Assembly (NCBI RefSeq): GCF_000242615.2
Contig: NZ_KI912268.1
Location: forward strand, 709,443 to 773,442
From: Holophaga foetida DSM 6591
GTDB lineage: Bacteria > Acidobacteriota > Holophagae > Holophagales > Holophagaceae
Direction: 5' to 3'
Length of the DNA: 64,000 nucleotides
Made by a program: the position numbers and the translations under genes. Under the pieces are notes generated by a model. The model saw only the letters and a program-made list of their open reading frames with translations, was not told the origin of the DNA and ran no database searches. Numbering within the stretch: the first letter of the stretch is position 1; each line of letters starts with the position of its first letter. Shown here in pieces: positions 19,045-27,900 of the stretch.

Positions 19045-19806
19045 ATGAGCCGATTTTCCCCTTTCATTCTGAGCGCCGTTGCCTGCCTTTCCCTGGGGGC
19101 CGATCCTGCGGGACGGATCTCGGGCAAGGCTGTGGATGCAGCCGGGAAGCCCATTCCCAGCGGGAATACAGCCACGATCCAACTCTCCGGCGCTGAGCTC
19201 TTCAACCAGGCGGTCGCCCTCTACAACGACAGGAAATACGCCGAAGCCCTCCCCCTGATCGAAGCAGCGTACAAAAGCCTCAAGACATCCTGCGAGTCCC
19301 TGCCCGCCGAGAAGAGACCCGAACTGGAAGCCCAGGTGGCCCAGGTGGAACGGGTGCTCGGCATCACCCTCTTCGAAGTCGGCAGACAGAGGGAGGCCGA
19401 ACCCCACTTCAAGGCGGCCCTGGTCCGCAACGCCAAGGATCAGCGGGTCCTGGATTGCCTGATCTCCCTCAGCAAAGCCAAGGGAGACAACGCAAGTGCC
19501 AGCGCTTACCAGGCAGCCCTGGATGCCCTCGCAGGCCCCCGCCCTGACCTTGCCTACAACCAGGGCATAGACGCCTACAACAAGGGCGACCTGGCCGGGG
19601 CCAAGCCCTTCTTCCAGCAGGCCATCCAGGCCGACACGAGCTTCGCCGAAGCTTACTACATGCTGGCCATGTGCGAGTTTGCCGAGAACAACCTGAAGGC
19701 CACCAAGCGCAACTTCATGAAGTATCTGGAAGTCGCCCCCAAGGGCAAGCGCGCCGAGGAGGTCAAAGCCATGCTGGGAGACCCATCCCTGAAGGGCGTC
19801 AAATAG
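19045..19806 (+). CDS. Exported TPR protein
   Basis: 253 aa. Signal peptide (MSRFSPFILSAVACLSLGADP) and three to four TPR-like repeats (LFNQAVALYNDRKYAEALPLIEAA, YNQGIDAYNKGDLAGAKPFFQQAI, AYYMLAMCEFAENNLKATKRNF). GGAGG 6 nt before ATG 19045 sets the start, though the frame is open upstream. It stands alone and is convergent with divIVA (3 nt apart). An adaptor in the periplasm is likely; no enzyme motif is seen. Confidence 0.85.
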   Translation: MSRFSPFILSAVACLSLGADPAGRISGKAVDAAGKPIPSGNTATIQLSGAELFNQAVALYNDRKYAEALPLIEAAYKSLKTSCESLPAEKRPELEAQVAQVERVLGITLFEVGRQREAEPHFKAALVRNAKDQRVLDCLISLSKAKGDNASASAYQAALDALAGPRPDLAYNQGIDAYNKGDLAGAKPFFQQAIQADTSFAEAYYMLAMCEFAENNLKATKRNFMKYLEVAPKGKRAEEVKAMLGDPSLKGVK

Positions 19807-19809
19807 GCA

Positions 19810-20334
19810 TCAGATGCTCGGATCCTGAGAGTCCGCTCCAGGGAAGACATCCTCCAGGAGCCGGGTCACATCAGCCGGGGGGAACATCTCCGGAGCCTCC
19901 TCCTGGAGGAATCGCCTCCCGCGTCCCAGCAGGGTATCGATCTCCTGGAGGACACGGATCCGCTCCAGCTTCATGGACCGCAGGTTGGCCTCGAACTCCA
20001 CCACCTTCTGCTGGGCCTCTCGGGTGATCTCCTCCCCCCTGAACTCGGCCTCCTTGATCAGCAACACGCACTCCCGGTTCGCACTCTCCAGCAGATCCTC
20101 CCGGGTCTTCTGAGCGTGCAGCAGGGTCTCCCGGAAGATCCGGTCCTGCTCCTGGTATTGCTGGAGGCGTTCCCTCAGATCCAGGACCTCAGCACGCATC
20201 CGCTGATTCTCCTGGAGAACCTCTTCCCACTCCCCCGCCACTTCATGGAGGAAGGTGCGGACTTCGTCCTTGTCCACCCCCCTGAAGGCCTTCTCGAATT
20301 CCCTGCGCTGAATGTCTAACGGCGTGTACTTCAT
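19810..20334 (-). CDS. DivIVA family protein
   Basis: 174 aa. N-terminal DivIVA lipid-binding domain (YTPLDIQRREFEKAFRGVDKDEVRTFL) followed by a long coiled coil. DivIVA proteins bind curved membrane and organise poles, division or growth sites. GAGGAG lies 3 nt before the ATG. It follows yggT by 7 nt on the same strand, the usual pairing seen near cell-division clusters. The family assignment is firm; the specific role here is inferred. Confidence 0.93.
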   Translation of the reverse strand: MKYTPLDIQRREFEKAFRGVDKDEVRTFLHEVAGEWEEVLQENQRMRAEVLDLRERLQQYQEQDRIFRETLLHAQKTREDLLESANRECVLLIKEAEFRGEEITREAQQKVVEFEANLRSMKLERIRVLQEIDTLLGRGRRFLQEEAPEMFPPADVTRLLEDVFPGADSQDPSI

Positions 20335-20341
20335 GATCTCC

Positions 20342-20599
20342 TCAGTGGGTGAAGCCCTTCTGGAGCAGGGATTGAAGGAGAAGCAGGATAACGAATGCGA
20401 TCAGGGGACTGAAGTCCATTCCCCCGAAGGGCGGAATGATGCGTTGGATGGGGTGGACCAGGGGATCCACGACCGTTCGCACCAGCTTCACAAAAGGATT
20501 CCTGGGATCAGGATGGAACCATGATAGAACGCTGGAGATGAAGATCAGCAGCACCAGGGCTTTGATCAGGTAAAGGACGATCAGGACGATGAGGGGCAT
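20342..20599 (-). CDS. YggT family membrane protein
   Basis: 85 aa with two hydrophobic spans and the family signature between them (SWFHPDPRNPFVKLVRTVVDP, PIQRIIPPFGGMDFSPL). YggT proteins are linked to osmotic response and cytokinesis; their biochemical job is unclear. First gene of a short unit with divIVA. Length is normal for the one-repeat form. Confidence 0.92.
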   Translation of the reverse strand: MPLIVLIVLYLIKALVLLIFISSVLSWFHPDPRNPFVKLVRTVVDPLVHPIQRIIPPFGGMDFSPLIAFVILLLLQSLLQKGFTH

Positions 20600-20648
20600 G
20601 AAGTCTTCCTTGGACAGAGCCCATCATAATCCCACGAGAGGTTGAACC

Positions 20649-21794
20649 ATGCGCATCGGCATTTCCTGCTATTCCACTTTCGGCGGATCCGGCGTCGTGG
20701 CCACGGAAGTGGGCAAGGCCCTGGCCGCCCGGGGCCACGAAGTCCACCTGCTGAGCCAGTCCCTGCCTCCCCGCCTCCAGGGATTCGAGGATCACGTCTG
20801 GTTCCACGAGGTTACAGCCGCATCCTACCCCCTCTTCGAGGTCGAGCCCTTTTCCATCGCCCTGGCCTCCAAGATGGCGGATGTGGCCGACAAGCACGGC
20901 CTGGAAGTCATGCACGCCCACTACGCCATTCCCCACGCCAGTGCCGCTCTCCTGGCCCGCATGGCCCTGGAGGACCGACTCAAGGTGGTCACGACCCTCC
21001 ACGGCACCGATATCACCGTGGTGGGTTCGGATCCCAGCTACCTCCCCATGGTCCGTCTGGCCATCCGGGCCAGCGATGCTGTGACCTCCGTCTCCCAGTA
21101 TCTGAAGGACGAAACCCTCCGCACCTTCCAGGTGGATCGCCCCATTGATGTCATTCCCAATTTCATCACGCCGCCGCCGGAGACCCGCCCCGACTGCCGA
21201 TCCTGGCTGGCCCCCCGCGAGTGTGCGGTCCTGACCCACATCTCCAACTTCCGTCCAGTAAAGCGGGTCCTGGACGTGGTCAAGGTTTTTGAACGGGTCC
21301 GGCAGGAACACCCCTGCCGCCTCGTCATGGTAGGCGATGGCCCTGACCGGCCCGAAGCTGAGGCCTACGCCCGGGAAAGGGGCTTCGCCCAGGAGGTCCG
21401 CTTCACCGGCAAGCAGCTCAACATCGGAAGCGTGCTGGTCTGCTCGGATGTCTTCCTGCTCCCCAGCGCCACCGAGAGCTTCGGCCTGGCCGCCCTGGAG
21501 GCCATGTCCTACGGGGTACCCGTGGTGGCCAGCCGCGTGGGAGGCCTTCCGGAAGTCATCCGCCACGGCACGGACGGCTACCTGGAGCCCTTGGGGGATG
21601 TAGAGGCCATGGCCCAGGATGTCATGAAGATGCTGAGGGATCCATCCCTGCGAAAACGCCTCGGCGACTCCGCCCGCACTCGGGCCCTGGACACCTTCGC
21701 AGAAGGCCCCGTCATCGACCAGTACGAAGCCCTCTACGAACGCATCCTCGCAAAACCAAAATCGACCGTGGACATGGGCGCCAACCCGCGCTAG
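20649..21794 (+). CDS. bshA: BshA, N-acetyl-alpha-D-glucosaminyl L-malate synthase
   Basis: 381 aa GT4 glycosyltransferase that joins UDP-GlcNAc to L-malate, the first step of bacillithiol synthesis. Seen: the family opening GISCYSTFGGSGVVATEVGKAL, TTLHGTDITVVGSDPSY in the N-domain, HISNFRPVKRVLDVVKVF at the C-domain start, and the donor-site LLPSATESFGLAALEAMSYGVPVV with E-x7-E. The strong match to the BshA N-terminus separates it from other GT4 enzymes. BshB and BshC are not in the window. Confidence 0.93.
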   Translation: MRIGISCYSTFGGSGVVATEVGKALAARGHEVHLLSQSLPPRLQGFEDHVWFHEVTAASYPLFEVEPFSIALASKMADVADKHGLEVMHAHYAIPHASAALLARMALEDRLKVVTTLHGTDITVVGSDPSYLPMVRLAIRASDAVTSVSQYLKDETLRTFQVDRPIDVIPNFITPPPETRPDCRSWLAPRECAVLTHISNFRPVKRVLDVVKVFERVRQEHPCRLVMVGDGPDRPEAEAYARERGFAQEVRFTGKQLNIGSVLVCSDVFLLPSATESFGLAALEAMSYGVPVVASRVGGLPEVIRHGTDGYLEPLGDVEAMAQDVMKMLRDPSLRKRLGDSARTRALDTFAEGPVIDQYEALYERILAKPKSTVDMGANPR

Positions 21795-21806
21795 CATAGA
21801 CTTTCC

Positions 21807-21883
21807 GGCTGGGTAGCTCAGGTGGTTAGAGCGAGGGTCTCATAATCCCTAGGTCGACAGTTCGAGTCTGTCTCCAGCCACCA
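21807..21883 (+). tRNA. tRNA-Met (CAT anticodon)
   Basis: 77 nt cloverleaf. Acceptor GGCTGGG pairs with TCCAGCC (last pair G-U), D-arm GCTCAGGTGGTTAGAGC, anticodon loop CTCATAA, T-arm GACAG-TTCGAGT-CTGTC, and encoded CCA. The D-arm and acceptor resemble elongator tRNA-Met rather than initiator. A T-T mismatch closes the anticodon stem. A CAT tRNA-Ile read by lysidine is less likely. Confidence 0.93.
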
Positions 21884-21892
21884 CCGAAGGAA

Positions 21893-21924
21893 AGCCCCGA
21901 CACCATTAGGTTTCGGGGCTGTTT
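21893..21924 (+). terminator. Terminator after tRNA-Met
   Basis: AGCCCCGA and TCGGGGCT arms (8 bp, 12-nt loop) followed by GTTTT, 9 nt after the tRNA. A good factor-independent terminator. Confidence 0.8.
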
Positions 21925-22176
21925 TGCGTTAAGGCGTTTTCAACACTTAGACGCGTCGAAACTTGGCCATTTTGGCTTAGCGTAGGGTCTGAGCGTAGGG
22001 TTTTTCAGGGAAAGGCTTTAGAAGCCATTCCTTACGAACGGCCTCACGACGAACAGCCACTCATAACCCAATCACAGTGGGCCTCTCCGCCCTACCCCCA
22101 AGACCCGAAGTGCCGGTCTCAAAGTGACCCATGGACGGCCCGCCCCGGGGCGCCCACACTTGTCCAGGAGGAGCAC
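21925..22176. other. Intergenic stretch behind the tRNA with a short direct repeat
   Basis: No gene seen. It contains a 9-bp direct repeat GCGTAGGGT (21980-21988 and 21993-22001). Elements that integrate at tRNA genes often leave such arm sites, but no integrase and no copy of the tRNA 3' end was found downstream. Confidence 0.35.
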
Positions 22177-22359
22177 ATGCCCCCCCTGACCCTTGACCAA
22201 GTCATCCAGGCCTACACCGCCAAGGTGTCGGGGATGGCGTCCGTCAAGGAGCGGGACCCCATCGAACGGGAGCTACTGATGCGCCTGGAGGACCCCCAGG
22301 CTGCCCGGGAAGACCTCACCCGCATCAAGCAGGCGGGTGCCCGGCCCCGACCCGAGTAG
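22177..22359 (+). CDS. Small protein, possible antitoxin partner of the next gene
   Basis: 60 aa, with a strong AGGAGG ribosome site 6 nt before the ATG. Mostly helical and charged (LDQVIQAYTAKVSGMASVKERDPIERELLMRLEDP). It precedes the nucleotidyltransferase-like gene by 15 nt on the same strand. The order small helical gene then nucleotidyltransferase resembles type-IV or MNT-type toxin-antitoxin pairs, but I recognise no named family. Confidence 0.6.
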   Translation: MPPLTLDQVIQAYTAKVSGMASVKERDPIERELLMRLEDPQAAREDLTRIKQAGARPRPE

Positions 22360-22374
22360 AGCCGCGAGAGCGCG

Positions 22375-22992
22375 ATGTACCGGGCCTACCCCATCCATGT
22401 TCCCCAAGCCCTGCTGGCAGCCTTCCGTAAGCTCGGGGTGGACCCCATCCTGGTGGGCGGCGCAGTCGTCGAGGTCTGGACCGGCCGACGGGACGGCGTG
22501 TTCCATACCGCCGATCTCGACTTCATCGGGCCGGACTTCCTGACGGCCTACCAGGTCCAGAAGGTAAACCCCGACGGAATAGAGGCCATCTCGGGCCGGC
22601 ATGTATGGGTCGAGAGCGTTCCCATTGAATTCCCCATGGGCCCCCTGGGCATCGGCAGTGCCTTGCTGGATCCGGCCACCGCCACCGTGGAGGTGAAGAC
22701 CCTTGCGGGTGACACGATCCGATGCTTCCGGCCGGAGGCCTGTGTCCTGGACCGCCTGACTGCGGTGGCATATGAATACGGCCACTTCGAGCAGTACATC
22801 CAAGCCTTGGCGGTAGCCTCCGCCCAGTGCGGCGAGCCGGACTGGTCGCACGACTGGATCGAGGCCACCGCCCGCGAGGCGCGCCTCAGCCGCCTCTGGG
22901 CCTATGTCGCCGATGAGATCGCCTCCGGCGAGACCCGCCAGGAACGCCTGGATGAAGCCATGCGCATCGGGTGGGACCCGCTGGGGCTATAG
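22375..22992 (+). CDS. Nucleotidyltransferase-like protein (possible toxin)
   Basis: 205 aa. Seen near residue 25: VGGAVVEVWTGRR followed by HTADLDFIG, matching the GG-x-A-x(n)-TGR...T-x-DLDF pattern of DUF6036/AbiEii-like nucleotidyltransferases, which carry a metal-binding DxD. No strong ribosome site is seen, fitting coupling to the upstream small gene. Position behind a tRNA supports an accessory, toxin-antitoxin-like role. Function is inferred from motif only. Confidence 0.65.
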   Translation: MYRAYPIHVPQALLAAFRKLGVDPILVGGAVVEVWTGRRDGVFHTADLDFIGPDFLTAYQVQKVNPDGIEAISGRHVWVESVPIEFPMGPLGIGSALLDPATATVEVKTLAGDTIRCFRPEACVLDRLTAVAYEYGHFEQYIQALAVASAQCGEPDWSHDWIEATAREARLSRLWAYVADEIASGETRQERLDEAMRIGWDPLGL

Positions 22993-23224
22993 TCCTCATC
23001 AGGGGCGGCAGCCGAAGTCCCAAGTAAGTCTACGGGGCCTTTCGTCCTGCCTGGCCTCTCAAGGCTTCCTCGACAGAACCATGTCCATGCATGTCAGTCT
23101 GGCCCCCCAGTCACCCGCCAAGCTAAACACTTTTGACGGCTAGCCTCCCAGATCCAACAAGCGTCAGCGCTTGTCGCTCCGACAGATGCACCCTCATCCA
23201 TGACCTATGTCACAAGGAGAGGCC

Positions 23225-24340
23225 ATGCTGAAATCCATCTACTGGGCAATGCTTACCATTTCGATCTCCGCAGCCATAGTGGGCTGTGGAGGGGCTTCCT
23301 CCACCAGTGGGACCTCGACGTCTTCCACAGACCCACTGGGCACCTTCTCCGCCACCGGGTCCATGGCGAGTGGAAGGAGTTCTTACCGTGCTGTCCTTTT
23401 GAACAATGGACAGGTTCTGGTGGTGGGAGGTGCCAATGCCACTGCCGCAGAGCTCTATACCCCCTCGACGGGGCAGTTCGCCGTCACGGGCACCATGACC
23501 CAACCGGAACGGGAATCCCCGACCGCGACCCTTCTGTCCGATGGCACAGTCCTGGTCGCTGGAGGGCTGGGGGTTAGCAGTCAACCCCCCATTCTGACCT
23601 CCGCGGAAAGATTCGACCCAACGACCGGGTCCTTTACTGCCACCGGGGCGATGAACGTCGCCCGTTACGGACACACAGCCACGCGGCTCTCCAACGGGCA
23701 GATCCTGGTGGCGGGAGGAGGCGATATATCGGGCGAACTCTATGATCCCTCCTCGGGGCACTTCACCACGACCGGCAGCCTGAGCGCTGACCGATCCTAT
23801 GCGACGGCAACCCTCCTGAGCAGCGGGAAGGTGCTCATCACCGGCGGACAATCAAGCAGCGGTACCGGCCTGACGACCGCAGAGATCTTCGACCCCTCCA
23901 CCGGGACCTTCTCCTCGACCGGATCCATGGGAGTCGCCCGCAGGTGCCACCAAGCCACTCTCCTGAGCAACGGCAAGGTGCTGATCTCCGGGGGGAGCAC
24001 CGACAACATGGACACCAGCATCGCGTCCAGCAGCGAACTCTACGACCCCGCCACGGGCACCTTCTCCTCGACCGGAGGGATGGGAACCGCCCGGCTGGCC
24101 CACACGGCCACACTCCTTTCCGGAGGAAAGGTTCTGATCGCCGGGGGCTACAGCAACTCAGGCTCCCTGGGGAGCGCGGAACTCTACAACCCGAGCACCG
24201 GCACCTTCACCACCGTCGCCAATGCCATGGCCCACGCCCGGGAAAGCCATACAGCTACATTGCTGTCGAACGGTAAGGTCTTGATCGTGGGTGGGACGTC
24301 CTCGGACGCCTCGCTTGCCAGCGCGGAACTATTCCAATAG
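23225..24340 (+). CDS. Kelch-type beta-propeller lipoprotein
   Basis: 371 aa. Signal peptide with lipobox ending in AAIVGC, so lipid-anchored. Then a Ser/Thr-rich linker and about six to seven repeats of roughly 50 residues with the pattern ATLLSNGKVLIAGG...AELYDPATGTFSSTG, typical of bacterial Kelch/galactose-oxidase-like propellers. Start ATG 23225 has AGGAG upstream; earlier codons add nothing family-like. No catalytic residues are visible, so a binding or surface role is likely. The repeats make internal recombination likely. Confidence 0.88.
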   Translation: MLKSIYWAMLTISISAAIVGCGGASSTSGTSTSSTDPLGTFSATGSMASGRSSYRAVLLNNGQVLVVGGANATAAELYTPSTGQFAVTGTMTQPERESPTATLLSDGTVLVAGGLGVSSQPPILTSAERFDPTTGSFTATGAMNVARYGHTATRLSNGQILVAGGGDISGELYDPSSGHFTTTGSLSADRSYATATLLSSGKVLITGGQSSSGTGLTTAEIFDPSTGTFSSTGSMGVARRCHQATLLSNGKVLISGGSTDNMDTSIASSSELYDPATGTFSSTGGMGTARLAHTATLLSGGKVLIAGGYSNSGSLGSAELYNPSTGTFTTVANAMAHARESHTATLLSNGKVLIVGGTSSDASLASAELFQ

Positions 24341-24341
24341 G

Positions 24342-24755
24342 CCCGACACGAAAAAGGGCCAAGCAGACAACGCCGATCTGGTTCCCCTCCTGGGGCACGT
24401 CCTGACCCGCCTCCAGGAGACCCTGAGGGCCAAGTTGGCTGATCCCGAGGCTCACCTCAGCTAGACCCTGGGCCGACTATTGGATCAACTCCTGGGGGAA
24501 CCGGGGCAGTAGCCCGACACCCGGGCCCGCATGGACGCCTGGGTCCGCGCTAGCATCCTTGACCTCGCCCAGCGGCACCACCATGTCATCGGGCACATGG
24601 TGTCCAGCAGGTTGGCCAAGCGACCAGATGAATACCTCGTAATCAAGATCAAGGAGAAGGTGGGAACCGATTTGCAACACATCCGGCTAAATGTAGCGTT
24701 GGTAGGAGGAATCGTAGGGATACTCCTCGCAGCAACCAAACTGATGCTTGGCTAA
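24342..24755 (+). pseudogene. Decayed DUF445 membrane protein gene (C-terminal remnant)
   Basis: In one continuous frame from 24342 to 24755 the translation matches the DUF445 C-terminal half: helical region (LLGHVLTRLQETLRAKLADP), WVRASILDLAQRHH, and the family end VGTDLQHIRLNVALVGGIVGILL. Two in-frame TAG codons (24462-24464 and 24510-24512) interrupt it, and the N-terminal half is missing behind the Kelch gene. An open piece from ATG 24531 (74 aa) could still be translated but would lack most of the domain. Best read as a broken gene. Confidence 0.7.
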
Positions 24756-24932
24756 ATACATACCAATCGTTATGGTTGCAAACAGGACATGACTAACCAA
24801 CGGGAGATTCCTTGACGTTGTCGCGGACCACTGTTGATAGCTCCCATGGAGCAATTCAACGCGGTTGAGTATCAGAACCATCTTGTAACCCTGGGAAACC
24901 CGTTCATACCCTGTAAATAATTGGAGATGTTC

Positions 24933-27900
24933 ATGATTAAGCAGCGGAAGATGGGCGAACCTCGACCGTTGGTAGAGGCTATCAGCCAAGCGATCGAGGA
25001 TGGCAAAGGAGCCATCAAATCGCTTGAATTAAAGTTCAACTCGGTCCAAATGGAATTACGGAAGGCTTCTGAGTTGGTAGAACCTTGGCAAACCGCTGGG
25101 GCTTCATCCGCGGCCGATGCATTTTGCCGAATGCTAGGGGAGCGTGAAGCTGAGATCCAGCGTCTCTTTGAACGTCAGAGAGCCTGCCTGACTACCCTCA
25201 ACTTGGCTTTCTTCGGGCGCACCGGCGCGGGCAAGAGCAGCCTAATCGAGGCGTTGACCCACGGTACCGGAGAGACCGTTTCCAAGGGGGAAAGCGACTG
25301 GACTGTTGAGGTGCGCCCAGTGGCTTGGTCCGGATGCCGGCTACTCGACACACCTGGGATCAACGGTTGGGGCCGCACGGAGAAACGAACTTCCCTGGAG
25401 GCCCAGGCTCGCCTGGCGGTGGAGACCGCAGACCTCGTATTTTTGTGCTTCGACAGCCAAAGTCAGCAGGAGGGCGAGTTCGCCAAGGTTGCGGAATGGA
25501 TCCACGCTTACGGCAAGCCCTCAATCGCGGTCCTGAACTGCCGTAATCAGCACTGGCGCTTCCCGCCCAGGGTTGAATTCGCAACCCAGCGGCGCAACCT
25601 CTCACAGGCTGTGCAGCAGCATGAGGGCAACATCAGGGATGGGCTGACCAGCCTCGGTCTGGGATCGATACCGGTGGTAGCGCTAAGCGCCAAGAGGGCC
25701 TTGATGGCCCGCGCCCGAGAACCATTCCTGGGGCCGGATGCCACGACGTTCGCACGGCACCGTGCCGAACATGGTCAGGCGCGACTGCTCGCTTGGTCCA
25801 ACCTCCCCGTATTGGAAGCTCTTGTGGTGGAGGCCCTGGAGCGAGACGCGGCCGGGATCCGCCTGGGTATGTTGGTGGCCCAGGTCCGAGGCGCGGTAGA
25901 CCGCCTAGAGGCGGAACTGGCCCAGACCGAAAACGAAGCGGAGCAGCTATCCAAGGTCATGGAGGCCGCCGCAAATTCCCTGCTCAAGACCCTCGGCTAT
26001 CCTCCCGAGGGCAAGGCTCGCGCTGGATTGAGCGATGTTCGAATCAAGGATGACCTGCTCTCGGAACTGGAGCGTTTGCGCCGCGCTCCATTCACTGTGC
26101 CCGAGGAAGGTGAGTTCCAGATTCACTGCCGCCAAATGTTCGAGGCAAGCTTCGGCAAACTCCGAAGTTCCGCTCTGGCCCGGGCCGACCGCGCTGTGCT
26201 GGATTCCTTCGATCGGCGCGAGGAACTATCCAGCGAGGCATTCGCGACAGAGGTCTTCGATGAGTCCGCCACACAGAAGGCCGCCGATGAGGTGCTCGCC
26301 AAGGCGGGCAAGTTCCTGGAACGCAAAGTGAACCTCACCCTGAAGGACACTGGCATCGACCTGGCTTGCCTCATCCAAGCCCAGCCAGATCCCGTGAAGG
26401 GGAATGCGGGCAAGGCATGGGCGTGGGCCGGGAACATTTCACGCGTGGCCGGGTTACTCGTGGGAGCTGGCGGCGCCGGGGCAACCTGGATTGCAGGAGG
26501 GCTCGCAGTGGCTGCGGCCAATGCATGGAACCCCTTCGGATGGACTGCGGGAGCATATGTTGTCGCAGCCGGTGTGCTGGCAGGAATGTCTACCTTGCTT
26601 AACTGGTTCGGCGGCAAGGCCGCGCGGAAGGCTGAAGAGTCCCGGGCGCGCGCCCGCCGGGAGGCCTTGCACTCCGCGAAGCGGAGCGTTGACAACGCCT
26701 TCGGCAACTACTTCGAACGACTGACCCAGGTCGCTGCCGAGAAAGGGATCGAAGCTCTTGGCCAGACCCTCTCCCACCCCCTACGGGAGGCGATAGCCGC
26801 GCGACTGGTCTTACAGGCCACGAAAAAGGCCAGAGCGCAGTTCCACAATCTTCGCAAGGCATTACCGGAACGGGATCCTCAGACGGTCATCAATGAGGCT
26901 GCCCTGGCCGTGGAAAATCATTCCCACCCAGGGCGAACCGATTCCGGAGGGCTGGTCTGGAGGGGCGAGGACTGGATCATGGATCCTGAAGGACTCGTGG
27001 CTCAGCAAGCCCCCGAACAACCCGTTCGCGCCCTCAGTCGTAGAACCACCTTGGAGGGTATCCTTGACTCCCTGCGGGATTTCTTCACGCTGGACCACCC
27101 CAAGGCTGGTGCTGGTAAGGCATGGCTGACGTCTGCAAGGAAGACTCTGTTGGAATGCCCCGGAGGTTCTGAATCCGTGGCAGACCTCGATCTGATCTTG
27201 CAGACAGGCCGGCCTCGGCTTCACCTGTTGGGCGACTACAACACCGGCAAAACTTCATTCCTCAAGCGCCTCCTCATCGATGCCGGCGAGCCCGTTCCCC
27301 CCGATGCGACCGTACGTGCGAACCCGACGACCAGCCAAGTGACAGAACACGCATGGGAAGGGTTCACTCTCGTGGACACCCCCGGCTTCCAGAGCCTTCG
27401 CGCCGAGGACACTCAGACCGCCGCGGATCCGATCCCAGATGCGACACACCTGGTATGTCTGTTCCAACCCAATCTGCTTGGTTCAACCCTCGATTTACTT
27501 TGCCCTGTCCTGGAAGGAAACCTCGGGAAGGGGCTCGCACCCAAACTTGAGCGGGCCCTCTTCGTGATCAACCGGGCTGATGAACTAGGCCCGGACCCAG
27601 AGTACGCTCCCGAGGAGTTCGACCGCGCCTGCGAACGGAAACAGAAGGAACTGATGGAGGCTCTGCGGCGAAGAGGCATCGAAGTGGATCCGGCGCGAGT
27701 GGTTTGCATGGCCGCCGATCCATTCGGGCGGGTTGGGAACCGCCAGGATGTCAACGCCACCGAGTTCGACCCATTCCGCGACTGGGATGGCATCACCTTG
27801 TTCATCAAGGCAGTCCGATCGGCCGGCAAACGAGCCAAGCGCTTGGGTTTGGATATAAGCCTGTTGGAGGGAGGCCTTGCCCGGGCTGGACGCTTTCGAT

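Noticed and set aside
24831..24860. A TGTCGC half-site upstream of the GTPase genes that resembles half of the shared palindrome
   Set aside because: The left half is missing and the hexamer 10 nt beyond (GATAGC) lacks the final T. Not counted as a regulon member.
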